Origin: Bradyrhizobium sp. WBOS07
GTDB lineage: Bacteria; Pseudomonadota; Alphaproteobacteria; Rhizobiales; Xanthobacteraceae
Length of the DNA: 64,000 nucleotides
NCBI RefSeq assembly: GCF_024585165.1
Contig: NZ_CP029008.1
Location: 2,728,001 to 2,792,000 of the forward strand
Direction: 5' to 3'
Made by a program: the position numbers and the translations under genes. This document shows, one piece after another, positions 27,041-35,894 of this stretch (positions are counted from its first letter, which is position 1; every line of letters begins with the position of its first letter). Below the pieces are notes generated by a model. The model saw nothing but the letters and a program-made list of their open reading frames with translations. It searched no databases and was not told the DNA's origin.

Positions 27041-27886
27041 TCAATTGCAGGGCTTGCTGTCCTTGACGTCGAACTTGCCCATCGCGCCGGAAATGACGAA
27101 GTCGTTGTAGTCGAGCACGAGCTGGCGCGAGACGCCGTTCTCGTAGAGCTCGAACGCCATCGCATAGACCGGTGTCTGCTCGCCCTCCTTCTGCGGGGCG
27201 TCGCGGTCGAAATAGCTGACGGTGACCGGCCAACGCTTGAGCGACTTCATGTGCTCGTCCGACGTCGAGGGATCGGCGGAGGTGGCGCGGTCGGCGGGAA
27301 CCGGCTGACCGATCACGGTCAGCGTGTTGTAGACCTTCTGGCCGTCGTCGGAGCCGTCATAGACCGAGAGCTCGAGCAGCGATTTGCCGTCCCGGGCGGC
27401 GGCGATGATGCGCTGGATCTGCTCGGTCGGGAACACGATGCTGCCGTCGAGGGTGAAACTCTTCGGCGCCGGCAGCTTCAGCTTGACGTTGATGTGGTCG
27501 CCGTCGCGCTCGGCCATGCCGTCGACCCGGCCGGCATCGGCCTCGTTCATGCGCGTCTCGATCTTGAAGCGGTAGCTCTTGCCGGCGGCATCCTCCCAGG
27601 AATTGGAACGGAGATCGCTGAGCGTGACCTTGCCCTCGCCGCTGTCGAGCTCGGAGACCTGGCGGAATTCGGAGGTGTAGCCCTCGCACGCGCTGCCGGT
27701 GAAGTTGTAGAGGATGCGGCCGCGCGCGCTGTTGACCGAGTTGGAGCGCGATTTCACCAGGCTGAGGTCATAGAGCGCCTGGTGCGGCAGGAACGGACCG
27801 TTGGCGGCTAGCGCGCCCTCGCCAAGGCCGAAACTGGCCGCCGCGAGCGCCATCACACCGAGCGAAGTCCGGAAAAGGTGCACCAT
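27041..27886 (-). CDS. eipB: periplasmic EipB family envelope-integrity protein (DUF1849)
   Basis: EipB is a periplasmic beta-spiral protein needed for envelope integrity in Brucella. The 281-residue product has a signal peptide (hydrophobic FRTSLGVMALAAASFGLG, cleavage near ALAANG) and the DUF1849 core beginning PFLPHQALYDLSL. The two Cys (GSACEGY near residue 70 and the C-terminal SKPCN) would form the family disulfide. ATG 27886 is chosen; the frame is open to 27973 without signal character. Confidence 0.92.
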   Translation of the reverse strand: MVHLFRTSLGVMALAAASFGLGEGALAANGPFLPHQALYDLSLVKSRSNSVNSARGRILYNFTGSACEGYTSEFRQVSELDSGEGKVTLSDLRSNSWEDAAGKSYRFKIETRMNEADAGRVDGMAERDGDHINVKLKLPAPKSFTLDGSIVFPTEQIQRIIAAARDGKSLLELSVYDGSDDGQKVYNTLTVIGQPVPADRATSADPSTSDEHMKSLKRWPVTVSYFDRDAPQKEGEQTPVYAMAFELYENGVSRQLVLDYNDFVISGAMGKFDVKDSKPCN

Positions 27887-28134
27887 GTCTATTCCTTGGG
27901 GGCGCGTCCCTGCGAAGCGCAGATTCGACATTTTAATGACCGTTCCATTGCGTCGCAACTGAGGCCGTTTCACGTAAAGTTGGCCCCTTGGCGCTGAACC
28001 TGCTGTCCGATCTCAACAAATACGGGCCCCTTGCGGTTGCTTGCATGTGGCGGCCCGATGGGCGAAACAGGGCGCGCCCGGCTACCTTTGCGGACGCGCC
28101 GGGGCGAATGATTTTTTGGACAACGAGGTCGGAC

Positions 28135-28602
28135 ATGGCGGGCACGGTCGAGCAGAAGCTGGCGGAACAGGGCATCAAGCTGCACGAGGCCCCTACGCCC
28201 GTCGCCAATTACGTCCCGTTCGTGCGCACCGGCAATCTGCTGTTCGTCTCCGGCCAGGTCTGCTTCGATCCCGCCGGCAAGCTGATCGCCAAGGGCAAGC
28301 TGGGTGCCGGCGTCTCCATCGAGGACGGCGCCGCGGCCGCCCGCGGCTGCGCGGTGAACCTGCTGGCCCAGGTCAAGGCGGCGCTCGGCGATCTCGACAA
28401 GGTGGTGCGCGTGGTGCGGCTCGGCGGCTTCATCAACTCGGCGCCGGACTTCCTGGACGGGCCGAAGGTACTCAACGGCGCCTCCGACCTGATGGTCGCC
28501 GCCTTCGGCGACAAGGGCCGCCATGCCCGCACCACCGTCGGCGTCGCCTCGCTGCCCGCCGATGCCGCGGTCGAGGTCGACGGCGTGTTCGAGGTCGCCT
28601 GA
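28135..28602 (+). CDS. RidA family protein
   Basis: A second Rid-family protein (155 residues), of the YjgF-like branch with a longer N-terminus (EQKLAEQGIKLHEAPTPVANYVPFVR). Other marks are LLFVSGQVCFD, AARGCAVNLLAQVKAALGDL and ASLPADAAVEVDGVFEV. GAGG 8 nt before ATG 28135 supports the start. It lies 6 nt before the glycerophosphodiesterase gene, in one transcript. Confidence 0.92.
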   Translation: MAGTVEQKLAEQGIKLHEAPTPVANYVPFVRTGNLLFVSGQVCFDPAGKLIAKGKLGAGVSIEDGAAAARGCAVNLLAQVKAALGDLDKVVRVVRLGGFINSAPDFLDGPKVLNGASDLMVAAFGDKGRHARTTVGVASLPADAAVEVDGVFEVA

Positions 28603-28608
28603 CGCGAC

Positions 28609-29355
28609 ATGCGCGCGCCCGATTGGCTGACAGCCCGGCCGGTCGCCCATCGCGGCCTGCATGACATCTCCCGTGGCATCGTCGAAAACATGCCCGGCGC
28701 GGTGCAGGCCGCGATCGCGGGCAACTTCGCGATCGAGGTCGACATCCAGCTCTCCGCCGACGGCGAGGCGATGGTGCATCACGACCATGCCCTCGGCCGC
28801 CTCACCGAGGCCACCGGCGACGTGATCTCGAAGACGGCGGCCGAGCTCAAGGCCGTCAGGTTCAAGGACACGCCCGAGCGGATGATGTCGTTGTCCGACC
28901 TCTGCGCCCTCGTCGCCGGCCGCGTGCCGCTGGTGATCGAGGTGAAGAGCCATTTTGCCGGCGACCGCAAGCTGGTGAAGCGGATGGCCGAGGTGCTGGC
29001 GTCCTATGACGGACCAGCCGTCGGCATGTCCTTCGATCCCGACCAGGTGCTGGCGCTGCGCGAGCTGCTGCCCTCCCGTCCGCGCGGCATCGTCGCGCAG
29101 CGGACCTATGAGGACGATTACTGGGCGAGGCTGACGCGGGAGCAGCGCGACAGCATGCTGTACCTGCGCCACGGCTTTCGCACCCAACCCCACTTCGTGG
29201 CGTTTCGGGTCGACGACCTCCCGGCCCCCGCCCCCTGGATCGCCCGCAACATCTTCGGCTGCGCCCTGCTCGGCTGGACCGTCCGCACGCCGGAGCAGCG
29301 AACCCGGGTCGGGCAATACGCGGACCAGATGATTTTCGAGGGGTTCGTGCCGTAG
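28609..29355 (+). CDS. glycerophosphodiester phosphodiesterase
   Basis: A cytoplasmic GDPD (248 residues; no signal peptide) that splits glycerophosphodiesters into glycerol 3-phosphate and an alcohol. Catalytic motifs: AHRG near residue 14, IEVDIQLSADG near 44 and the general acid in VHHDHALGR; a further Glu is in LVIEVKSH. Lies in tandem with the RidA gene. It might recycle deacylated phospholipids. Confidence 0.93.
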   Translation: MRAPDWLTARPVAHRGLHDISRGIVENMPGAVQAAIAGNFAIEVDIQLSADGEAMVHHDHALGRLTEATGDVISKTAAELKAVRFKDTPERMMSLSDLCALVAGRVPLVIEVKSHFAGDRKLVKRMAEVLASYDGPAVGMSFDPDQVLALRELLPSRPRGIVAQRTYEDDYWARLTREQRDSMLYLRHGFRTQPHFVAFRVDDLPAPAPWIARNIFGCALLGWTVRTPEQRTRVGQYADQMIFEGFVP

Positions 29356-29361
29356 GCCTCG

Positions 29362-29499
29362 CTCGTGTCCCGGACGCGCTACAGCGTGAAACGCTGCTGC
29401 GCAGAGCCGGGACCTAGAAAGCCGCACAGGACAATGCGGAGAAATGGGCCCCGGCTCAGCAGCGCACCACTGAGTGCTGCGCTGCGTCCGGGGCACGAG
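29362..29499. repeat. dispersed palindromic repeat, copy C
   Basis: About 138 bp from CTCGTGTCCCGGACGCG to GCGTCCGGGGCACGAG, with internal GCAGAGCCGGGACC and GGGCCCCGGCTC modules. It begins 6 nt after the phosphodiesterase stop. Confidence 0.85.
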
Positions 29500-29556
29500 A
29501 GTGTGCCCTCCCCGCCCTCTTGAAGTCGCTGCTGCAATGCACGATCTTGGGGATCG

Positions 29557-30798
29557 ATGGCATCATCCGAAATCACGCTCGAGGCCGTACCTTCGATTGA
29601 CAACGTGTCACCGGAGGATTGGGACGCCTGCGCCAATCCCGGCGGACGGTGCCATGGGGCCGGCAACGGAACCTCATCTTCCCTTTCAGGCGATTCCCTC
29701 GGTCTCTCAAGACCGGCTTATAACCCATTCGTCTCCCACGCCTTTCTTTCCGCAATTGAGAAATCGGGTTCGGCGACCATCCGCACCGGCTGGGGCCCGC
29801 GGCATCTCGTGGCCAAGGTGGACGGCCGCGTCGCCGGAATCGTGCCCTGCTATCTCAAATCGCATTCCCAGGGCGAGTACGTGTTCGACCGCGGCTGGGC
29901 GGACGCCTATGAGCGCGCCGGCGGGCGCTATTATCCGAAGCTCCAGGTCTCGGTTCCCTTCACCCCGGCGACAGGGCCGCGGCTCCTGGTCCGCGACGGC
30001 GTCGACCGCGAGCGGATCATGGACGCACTGGCGAGCGGGCTGGTGGCGCTGTGCGGCGTCAGCAAGGCCTCCTCGGTGCACGTCACCTTCGCGCGGGAGG
30101 CGGAATGGAAGCTGCTCGCCGAGCACGGCTTCCTGCAGCGCACCGACCAGCAGTTCCACTGGCACAATGAGGGCTTTGCCAGCTTCGACGATTTCCTGGC
30201 GACGCTGAACTCGCGGCACCGCAAATCGATCAAGCGCGAGCGGCGCGATGCGATGGCCGCCGGCGTCACCATCCACTGGCTCACCGGCAAGGATATCACC
30301 GAGGAGGCCTGGGACGCCTTCTTCGAATTTTACATGGAGACCGGCTCACGCAAATGGGGCCGGCCCTATCTGACGCGGGAATTCTTCTCGTTGATCGGCG
30401 AGACCATGAGCCAGGATGTGCTGCTGGTGATGGCCCGCCGCAACGACCGCTGGATCGCCGGCGCGATCAACTTCATCGGCTCGGACACGCTGTTCGGCCG
30501 CAACTGGGGCGCGGTCGAGCATCATCCGTTCCTGCATTTCGAGGTCTGCTATTACCAGGCGATCGACTTCGCCATCAAACGCGGCCTCAGGCATGTCGAG
30601 GCCGGTGCGCAAGGCGAGCACAAGATCGCGCGCGGCTACCTGCCGCGCACCACCCATTCCGCCCACTTCATCGCCGATCCGGGCCTGCGCCGCGCCATCG
30701 ACGACTATCTCAAGCGCGAGCGCGCCTATGTCGCGGAAGCCGGACGCGAGCTCGCCGAGCTCGGCCCGTTCCGCAAAGGCGCCGACGAGGCGCCTTGA
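29557..30798 (+). CDS. GNAT/FemAB-like acyltransferase (DUF482)
   Basis: A 413-residue protein of the DUF482 'peptidogalycan biosynthesis' group, a tandem GNAT fold. Marks are YNPFVSHAFLSAIE, PCYLKSHSQGEYVFDRGWADAY, RHRKSIKRER, GRNWGAVEHHPFLHFEVCYYQAID and EAGAQGEHKIARGY. The N-terminal region carries an unusual Gly/Ser-rich segment (about residues 26-50) before YNPF. Acyl donor and acceptor are unknown; the family label implies envelope or peptide transfer. Followed 66 nt later by the HIT gene. Confidence 0.9.
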   Translation: MASSEITLEAVPSIDNVSPEDWDACANPGGRCHGAGNGTSSSLSGDSLGLSRPAYNPFVSHAFLSAIEKSGSATIRTGWGPRHLVAKVDGRVAGIVPCYLKSHSQGEYVFDRGWADAYERAGGRYYPKLQVSVPFTPATGPRLLVRDGVDRERIMDALASGLVALCGVSKASSVHVTFAREAEWKLLAEHGFLQRTDQQFHWHNEGFASFDDFLATLNSRHRKSIKRERRDAMAAGVTIHWLTGKDITEEAWDAFFEFYMETGSRKWGRPYLTREFFSLIGETMSQDVLLVMARRNDRWIAGAINFIGSDTLFGRNWGAVEHHPFLHFEVCYYQAIDFAIKRGLRHVEAGAQGEHKIARGYLPRTTHSAHFIADPGLRRAIDDYLKRERAYVAEAGRELAELGPFRKGADEAP

Positions 30799-30864
30799 CG
30801 GTTTGCCGCTGCTGGTGACAGTAAGCGCAAAATTCCAGGCGCAAAGTTCTCGGGAGCCGCCAAT

Positions 30865-31290
30865 ATGACCGCCTACGACACCAACAACATCTTCGCGAAG
30901 ATCCTGCGCGGCGAGCTGCCTTGCTCCAAGGTCTACGAGGACGAGCACGTGTTCGCCTTCCTCGACATCATGCCGCGCGTCCCCGGTCACACGCTGGTGA
31001 TCCCGAAGGCCCCTGCCCGCAACATCCTCGACATCGAGCCCGACGATTACGCCCATGTCGCGCGCGGCGCACACAAGATCGCAGCCGCCGCGATGAAAGC
31101 CTTCAACGCCGACGGCATCACCGTGCAGCAGTTCAACGAGCCCGCCGGCGGACAGGTGGTGTTTCACCTGCACATGCACGTCATGCCGCGCCACGACGGC
31201 GTCGCCATGCTGCCGCCCGCCAGCCGCAAGGAAGACGCCAAGGTGCTGGAAGAAAACGCGGCGAAGCTGATCGCGGCGTTGAAAGGCTGA
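30865..31290 (+). CDS. HIT family protein
   Basis: A 141-residue histidine-triad nucleotide hydrolase or transferase. N-terminal NIFAKILRGELPCSKVYED is typical of HINT-like proteins, and the triad HLHMHVMPR is intact. The likely substrate is an adenylated or phosphoramidate nucleotide. The stop is 3 nt from the convergent TrmO stop. No other gene in the operon explains the role. Confidence 0.95.
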   Translation: MTAYDTNNIFAKILRGELPCSKVYEDEHVFAFLDIMPRVPGHTLVIPKAPARNILDIEPDDYAHVARGAHKIAAAAMKAFNADGITVQQFNEPAGGQVVFHLHMHVMPRHDGVAMLPPASRKEDAKVLEENAAKLIAALKG

Positions 31291-31293
31291 TCG

Positions 31294-31785
31294 TCACTCC
31301 GTCTCGAAATCGCCCTTCTGCGGCGGCGCCAGCGGGGTGAACTCGCACCGATCCGGCTTGACGTCGATCAGCGGCGTGTTGTCGAGGCAGTCGAGACCGC
31401 GCACCAAAATGGCATTGCCCTCGATGCCGACCAGCTTCACGATCGAGGTGCCGATCGGGTTCGGCCGCACCGGCGAGCGCAGCGAGAAGGTGCCGCGGGT
31501 CTTGTCGTTGTTCTTCGGGCTCTGCAGGATGATGTCGCGGCGCGACTGGTCGAGCCAGTAGAGCACCTCGAGATTGCTGTAGAAGTCGACGCCCTTGATG
31601 CCTGGCACAAACGGCTCGAAGATCTCGAGACGGCAGATCGGGCCATCCTGACGGCCCTGCCGTGGCGTCTCCATCCGCGAGGTCCAGGGCGTGCGGATGC
31701 GGCCGATGAAAATCAGGCCGGCATCCTGTGCGGGCGGCAGCTCGATGGCGACCTCGCCCTCGCGGAGCTCGTTCTTGCGAACCAT
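31294..31785 (-). CDS. trmO: tRNA N6-threonylcarbamoyladenosine methyltransferase (TrmO/TsaA family)
   Basis: A 163-residue SAM-dependent methyltransferase of the UPF0066/TsaA beta-barrel family. E. coli TrmO methylates t6A37 in tRNA-Thr. Key motifs: FIGRIRTPW near residue 26, LEIFEPFVPGIKGV, VLYWLDQSRRD and the SAM-site RSPVRPNPIG. It lacks the extra C-terminal domain of E. coli TrmO, as do many alphaproteobacterial versions, so the tRNA target should be treated as likely rather than proven. Confidence 0.85.
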   Translation of the reverse strand: MVRKNELREGEVAIELPPAQDAGLIFIGRIRTPWTSRMETPRQGRQDGPICRLEIFEPFVPGIKGVDFYSNLEVLYWLDQSRRDIILQSPKNNDKTRGTFSLRSPVRPNPIGTSIVKLVGIEGNAILVRGLDCLDNTPLIDVKPDRCEFTPLAPPQKGDFETE

Positions 31786-31815
31786 ATTTCCACATCCTTG
31801 CTGTCGAGCCGTGTT

Positions 31816-32166
31816 TTAGCCCAACCACCACTTGCCGGCCAGCATGAAGACTTCGCCGGTCACGACGCCCGCAAAGATCGAGCGGCGCGTCAGCAGGAAC
31901 ACGACGAGACCAGCGGCCACCGCGCCGTAGCGCAGGATATCAGGCACGCCGGCGAGCGCGCCCGGCGGCTCGACCACGATCTGGGCGATCACGCCGGCAA
32001 GGATCGCGGTGGCGACCGCCCGCACCCAGACCAGCAGCTCGGAGCCTTCGTCGATGCCGCCGCCGAACCACAGGCCCAGCATGCGCCAGATCTGGTTGGG
32101 AATGACGCCGGCGACGAACAGCACCGCCAGCGCATGCCAGTCGCCGATCAGCTGCGCCGAGCTCAT
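31816..32166 (-). CDS. azlD: AzlD family transport subunit
   Basis: A 116-residue membrane protein with about four hydrophobic segments, the small partner of AzlC in branched-chain amino acid (or azaleucine) export. Marks: AVLFVAGVIPNQIWRMLGLW and LLVWVRAVATAILAGVIA. ATG 32166 overlaps the azlC stop by 4 nt (ATGA), which sets the start and shows coupling. Confidence 0.9.
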   Translation of the reverse strand: MSSAQLIGDWHALAVLFVAGVIPNQIWRMLGLWFGGGIDEGSELLVWVRAVATAILAGVIAQIVVEPPGALAGVPDILRYGAVAAGLVVFLLTRRSIFAGVVTGEVFMLAGKWWLG

Positions 32167-32903
32167 GCGCGCACCTCCCGCCACCAATGCACGCCATAGG
32201 CGATCGTGCCGGCCACCACCCCGCTGACCAGAATATCGACGCCGGCGCTCAGCTTCGCGGCCAGCGGATACAGCAAGACGCCGAGCACGAGCGCGACGAC
32301 ATCGGCGATTTCGCGGCTGTTGCGCGCCGTCGAGAACAGGAACGACAGCGGCGTGAGCAGCAGGATCGCCGCGCCGAGCGTCTGCGTCAGATTGGCGGCG
32401 AGGAAATAGCCGACCGTGTTGGCAACGAGACAGACCGAGACGAGGCCGCAGCCGAGCCCGTGAACGAAGGCGATGCGCCGCTCACGCGGCACCTGCGGCA
32501 GGAAGCGGTGGCACTCGACCCACAGCGTGACCGCGGTGAGATGCGCGGCAAAGACCAGCTCGCGCCGCTTGGTCGTCGGCGTGCGCATCAGCGGCAGCAC
32601 CGAGACCACCATCGGAAACAGCCTGATAGCGCTGACGGTGACGGCGATCGCCGACTGGATGATGGTGGCGCCGGAGCCGAGCGTGGTGATCAGGATGATC
32701 TGCGCCGGCCCCGCCCAGACGAACAGCGTCGAACAGAGCGCCCAGAGCAGGCTGAAATGGGTGTCGTGCGCGAGCGCGCCGATGCCGAGATAGGTCACGA
32801 ACAGCACGATGGTGAGGATCGTCTGCGTGATCGAGCGCAGGCCCCAGCCGAAGGCAAGCCAGGGGCTGTTCCATTGCGGGGAATCTAGCGGGGGAAGCGC
32901 CAC
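32163..32903 (-). CDS. azlC: AzlC family permease
   Basis: A 246-residue inner-membrane protein with about five to six hydrophobic segments, the large subunit of an AzlCD exporter for branched-chain amino acids or related compounds. Family segments are WALCSTLFVWAGPAQIILI, RLFPMVVSVLPLM and CHRFLPQVP. The GTG 32903 start lacks a clear ribosome site, so the N-terminus is less certain. Confidence 0.9.
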   Translation of the reverse strand: MALPPLDSPQWNSPWLAFGWGLRSITQTILTIVLFVTYLGIGALAHDTHFSLLWALCSTLFVWAGPAQIILITTLGSGATIIQSAIAVTVSAIRLFPMVVSVLPLMRTPTTKRRELVFAAHLTAVTLWVECHRFLPQVPRERRIAFVHGLGCGLVSVCLVANTVGYFLAANLTQTLGAAILLLTPLSFLFSTARNSREIADVVALVLGVLLYPLAAKLSAGVDILVSGVVAGTIAYGVHWWREVRA

Positions 32904-33010
32904 GGGAGTTTTGGTCGAGGTTACGGAGTCGGGCCCGCATAACGGGGGATGCAGTGTTCTGCGTCAAGGAAACACGCGGCGGGGCTGGCATGCGCGACCC
33001 GCCCTCCGCC

Positions 33011-33140
33011 GTCATTCCGGGGCGCGCCACTTGGCGCGAGCCCGGAATCCATCGGGCCGCGGAGGTCGCTGCACGATGGATTCTCAGGTGCGCAATTGCG
33101 CACCATAGTTCGCGCCCAAGAGGGCGCGCCCCGGAATGAC
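33011..33140. repeat. 130-bp element with 18-bp perfect terminal inverted repeats
   Basis: GTCATTCCGGGGCGCGCC at 33011-33028 and its exact reverse complement at 33123-33140. Internal inverted pieces (TTGGCGCGAGCCCGG, TGCGCAATTGCGCA) add hairpins. No ORF inside. A 14-bp partial end (GTCATTCCGGGGCG) is also at 6684-6697 after dprA. It occupies most of the 245-nt gap between azlC and the transglycosylase. Confidence 0.85.
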
Positions 33141-33148
33141 AAGCGGAG

Positions 33149-34102
33149 TTACCCGCTCACACCCCTGTTCCTCAGCACGAAACAGGCCCCGCCCGCCTTC
33201 CTGATCCGGTTGCACAGATCATCCGCCTCGTTGCGCGTCTCGGTGCCGATGCGTACCTGGTAGAACGCGCGCGTGCCGCGGCTGCGCATCACCGAGGACA
33301 GCAGGCTCGGGTCGCGCTCACCGATCACCGCGCTCAGCCGCGTGACGGCACGCGAGTACATCGCCAGCGCCCTGTTGCGATCGAAGCCGGCGGCGAGCTG
33401 GACGCCCCAGGACTTGGCGGCCGCAAGCTCCACGTGCTGCTCGAGCTCGGCGACGAAGGCATTCGGTGCGCGCTTCAATAGCGCCATCAGATCGCGGCAG
33501 CTCGTCGGCGGTGAGCTCGGCGGTCCCTTGCCGGTCGCTCCTGCCTTGGCCCAGGCATCGACGCTGGTGCCGGTGATGGCGTAGACGTAGTTGCGGGTCT
33601 GCTCCGGCATTCCGCCAGTCCCGGCGAGCCATTCCCGCACCCGCCGCGGGCCGGCATTGTAGGCCGCCGCGGCAAGGCCGAGATTGCCGAACTGGCTGCG
33701 CAGCTCGCTCAGAAATTCCGCCGACTTCGGCAGCGCCTGCACCGGATTGAACGGATCGAGCAACCCGCGCTCGCTCGCGGTGCCCGGCATGAACTGCGCG
33801 ATGCCCCGAGCGTGCTCGCCGCTGCGCGTCATGGGGCCGACCGCATCGGCCTGGAAGCGGCTTTCCTGCCAGATCACCCGGGCGAAGAATTCCAGCGGGA
33901 GATCGGCATCGCGCGCCGCCGCCTCCACGATCAGGCAGATCGACTCCCGCGTGTCGCGCTCGCGGGCGTCCCTCGGCGTCTCCGGCGGCTTCGCCGGTTC
34001 CTCGGCCTTCGGAGGCACGTCCGGGGCCGGCGTCTCCTCTGCCAGCACCGGCGACAGCACGAGGGCGTGACACAAGACAGCGATAACCCGGGCTATTCGC
34101 AT
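33149..34102 (-). CDS. lytic transglycosylase domain protein (secreted)
   Basis: A 317-residue secreted peptidoglycan lytic transglycosylase. It has a signal peptide (RVIAVLCHALVLSPVLAEE), a Pro/Glu-rich linker, then a family-1 SLT domain: catalytic Glu in IWQESRF, ARGIAQFMPGTA, LGLAAAAYNAGPRRV and TRNYVYAI. The C-terminal ~100 residues (ESWGVQ-like AAKSWGVQLAAGF through FYQVRIGTETRNEADDLC) look SPOR-like and may bind denuded glycan. ATG 34102 gives the signal peptide. Confidence 0.92.
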   Translation of the reverse strand: MRIARVIAVLCHALVLSPVLAEETPAPDVPPKAEEPAKPPETPRDARERDTRESICLIVEAAARDADLPLEFFARVIWQESRFQADAVGPMTRSGEHARGIAQFMPGTASERGLLDPFNPVQALPKSAEFLSELRSQFGNLGLAAAAYNAGPRRVREWLAGTGGMPEQTRNYVYAITGTSVDAWAKAGATGKGPPSSPPTSCRDLMALLKRAPNAFVAELEQHVELAAAKSWGVQLAAGFDRNRALAMYSRAVTRLSAVIGERDPSLLSSVMRSRGTRAFYQVRIGTETRNEADDLCNRIRKAGGACFVLRNRGVSG

Positions 34103-34190
34103 GGCATCGACGTGACAGGACAAATCGGACCTTGACTTGGAACCCCAGCCAACTAGCAACGGACGGCAGTATCAACGCAGGTCCGGCCTG

Positions 34191-34829
34191 ATGGTGACAA
34201 TCTTTTTTGATCTGGACGGCACCCTCACGAACCCTAAGCCGGGGATCACGCGCTCGATCCAGTACGCGCTGGCGCGGCTCGATGTCGCGGTGCCGAGCGA
34301 GGACGAGCTGACCTGGTGCATCGGGCCGCCGCTGCATGCCAGCCTGAAGAAGCTCACCGGGACCGACGAGCTCGCCGACCGCGCCCTGCTGCTCTATCGC
34401 GAGCGCTTCAGCGATATCGGCCTGTTCGAGAACGAGGCCTATGCCGGCATCGTGGACACGCTGACGATTCTCGCCGCGACCAACCAGCGCATGTTCGTCG
34501 CGACCAGCAAGCCCGCAGTCTACGCCAGGCGCATCGTCGATCATTTCGGCCTGAAACCCTACTTCGAGCACGTGTTCGGCTCCGAGCTCGACGGCACGCG
34601 CGTCGACAAGCGCGACCTGCTGCGCTACGCGCTGGACGAGACGAAGGTCGATGCCGCCAGCGCGATCATGATCGGCGACCGCAGCCATGACGTGGTCGGC
34701 GCCCGCACCAACGGCATGACCGCGATCGGCGTGCTCTACGGCTATGGCAGCGAGGCCGAGCTGAAGGACGCCGGCGCGCATCACATCTGCGCCGCACATC
34801 CCGAGCTGCTCGGCCATTGCGTCGCTTAG
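34191..34829 (+). CDS. HAD family phosphatase (Gph-like)
   Basis: A 212-residue HAD hydrolase with an N-terminal nucleophile FFDLDGTLTNPK, motif II in VATSKPAVYA and motifs III/IV in IMIGDRSHDVVGA. It resembles phosphoglycolate phosphatase and 5'-nucleotidase-type HADs with a helical cap. ATG 34191 starts at the fold; the frame is open to 34137. Its stop overlaps the aldoxime dehydratase stop by 4 nt (convergent). Confidence 0.93.
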   Translation: MVTIFFDLDGTLTNPKPGITRSIQYALARLDVAVPSEDELTWCIGPPLHASLKKLTGTDELADRALLLYRERFSDIGLFENEAYAGIVDTLTILAATNQRMFVATSKPAVYARRIVDHFGLKPYFEHVFGSELDGTRVDKRDLLRYALDETKVDAASAIMIGDRSHDVVGARTNGMTAIGVLYGYGSEAELKDAGAHHICAAHPELLGHCVA

Positions 34830-35866
34830 GCGCTGGCCGCTTCCACGGAAGCCAGCATGCCGGTTCTATCGTGGCAGTTCAGATATTCGAAGAACTGCTC
34901 GTCCGCAGCTGCCACCGTGACCTCGTGATACAGTCGCAGCCTGGCTGACGGTCCAAGGGTCGACAGATACTTCATCGCCGCGCCAAAGATCCGGACATGG
35001 GTCGGATGCGACTCGGCCCAGCGCTCCAGGGCCGCCAGACTCTTCCACCAGCTCTGGCCGTAAGACTTTTCGCTCATGCTGCCGTCGGCCGAGACCAGGC
35101 GCATGTAGCGGTTGGCATAGCAGCCGATCGCAAGACCGTCGTCGCGCAGGAAATCCATGCCCTCGCGCAGCACCGGCTCGACGTCATCGAGATAAAGCTT
35201 TCGCTCGGACGCTTCGGTATCGCTCCAGTCCTGCCCGGAACGGATCAGGCAGAGGTTGTCGTGCGCCACGACCCGCAGCCGGGCGCCGTCGCGGACCAGC
35301 TTCGGCGTGCCGCCGGACGCCATCGCGTCGGTTTGCGACAGCGGGATGCGGTCGCGCATGCCACCCCAATAGGCATGCTCCTGCACCTCGCCGCTCATGC
35401 CCTCGGCAACCGCCGCGACGCCCTCGGTCCGGTCGGGCGACGAGAACAGCGTCTCGTGCCGCGCCACGGTCGGACGCAGCACCTCGATGAACGTGCCCAT
35501 GCCCTCGCGCTGCCGCCCGGTCCAGGCCTCGCGCGCCGGTTCGAACCAGGCGTCGAAGCGCACGATGTCGTCCCAATAGCCGACGGAAATGATGGTCTCG
35601 TATCCGGCCTGGTCGACATAGCGCGCGCGGTCCCAATGCGAAGGCCCGCCTGCAGCAGCGAACTTCGCCGCGATCTCGGCGAGCGCCTCCGCCGCGGCCG
35701 CCGGCGCATTGCCGTGATGCTGCACGCCGAAATAGGCCATCACGACCCGGCTCACGCCCGGCCTGTAGCGCGCCACGAAAGAGGGATAAGGCGGCTGGCA
35801 ATCGTCCGGCACGCGCTTGTGGCGCGTGCGCGTGGTTTCGAGATGCAGAGGAATTGCGGACTCCAT
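34826..35866 (-). CDS. oxd: aldoxime dehydratase (phenylacetaldoxime dehydratase family)
   Basis: A heme enzyme (346 residues) that dehydrates aldoximes to nitriles. Family motifs: HHGNAPAAAAEALAEIAAKF, DQAGYETIISVGYWDD, EHAYWGGMRDRIP and CHDRTGML at the end. His314 in LYHEV is the likely catalytic distal His. A His in HPTHVRIFG (about 287-290) is the likely heme ligand. GGAGGG precedes ATG 35866. It lies 28 nt after the nitrilase on the same strand, so the two enzymes act in sequence on the same substrate. Confidence 0.93.
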   Translation of the reverse strand: MESAIPLHLETTRTRHKRVPDDCQPPYPSFVARYRPGVSRVVMAYFGVQHHGNAPAAAAEALAEIAAKFAAAGGPSHWDRARYVDQAGYETIISVGYWDDIVRFDAWFEPAREAWTGRQREGMGTFIEVLRPTVARHETLFSSPDRTEGVAAVAEGMSGEVQEHAYWGGMRDRIPLSQTDAMASGGTPKLVRDGARLRVVAHDNLCLIRSGQDWSDTEASERKLYLDDVEPVLREGMDFLRDDGLAIGCYANRYMRLVSADGSMSEKSYGQSWWKSLAALERWAESHPTHVRIFGAAMKYLSTLGPSARLRLYHEVTVAAADEQFFEYLNCHDRTGMLASVEAASA

Positions 35867-35894
35867 GATGGTACCCTCCCCTCCATCACCGTGA

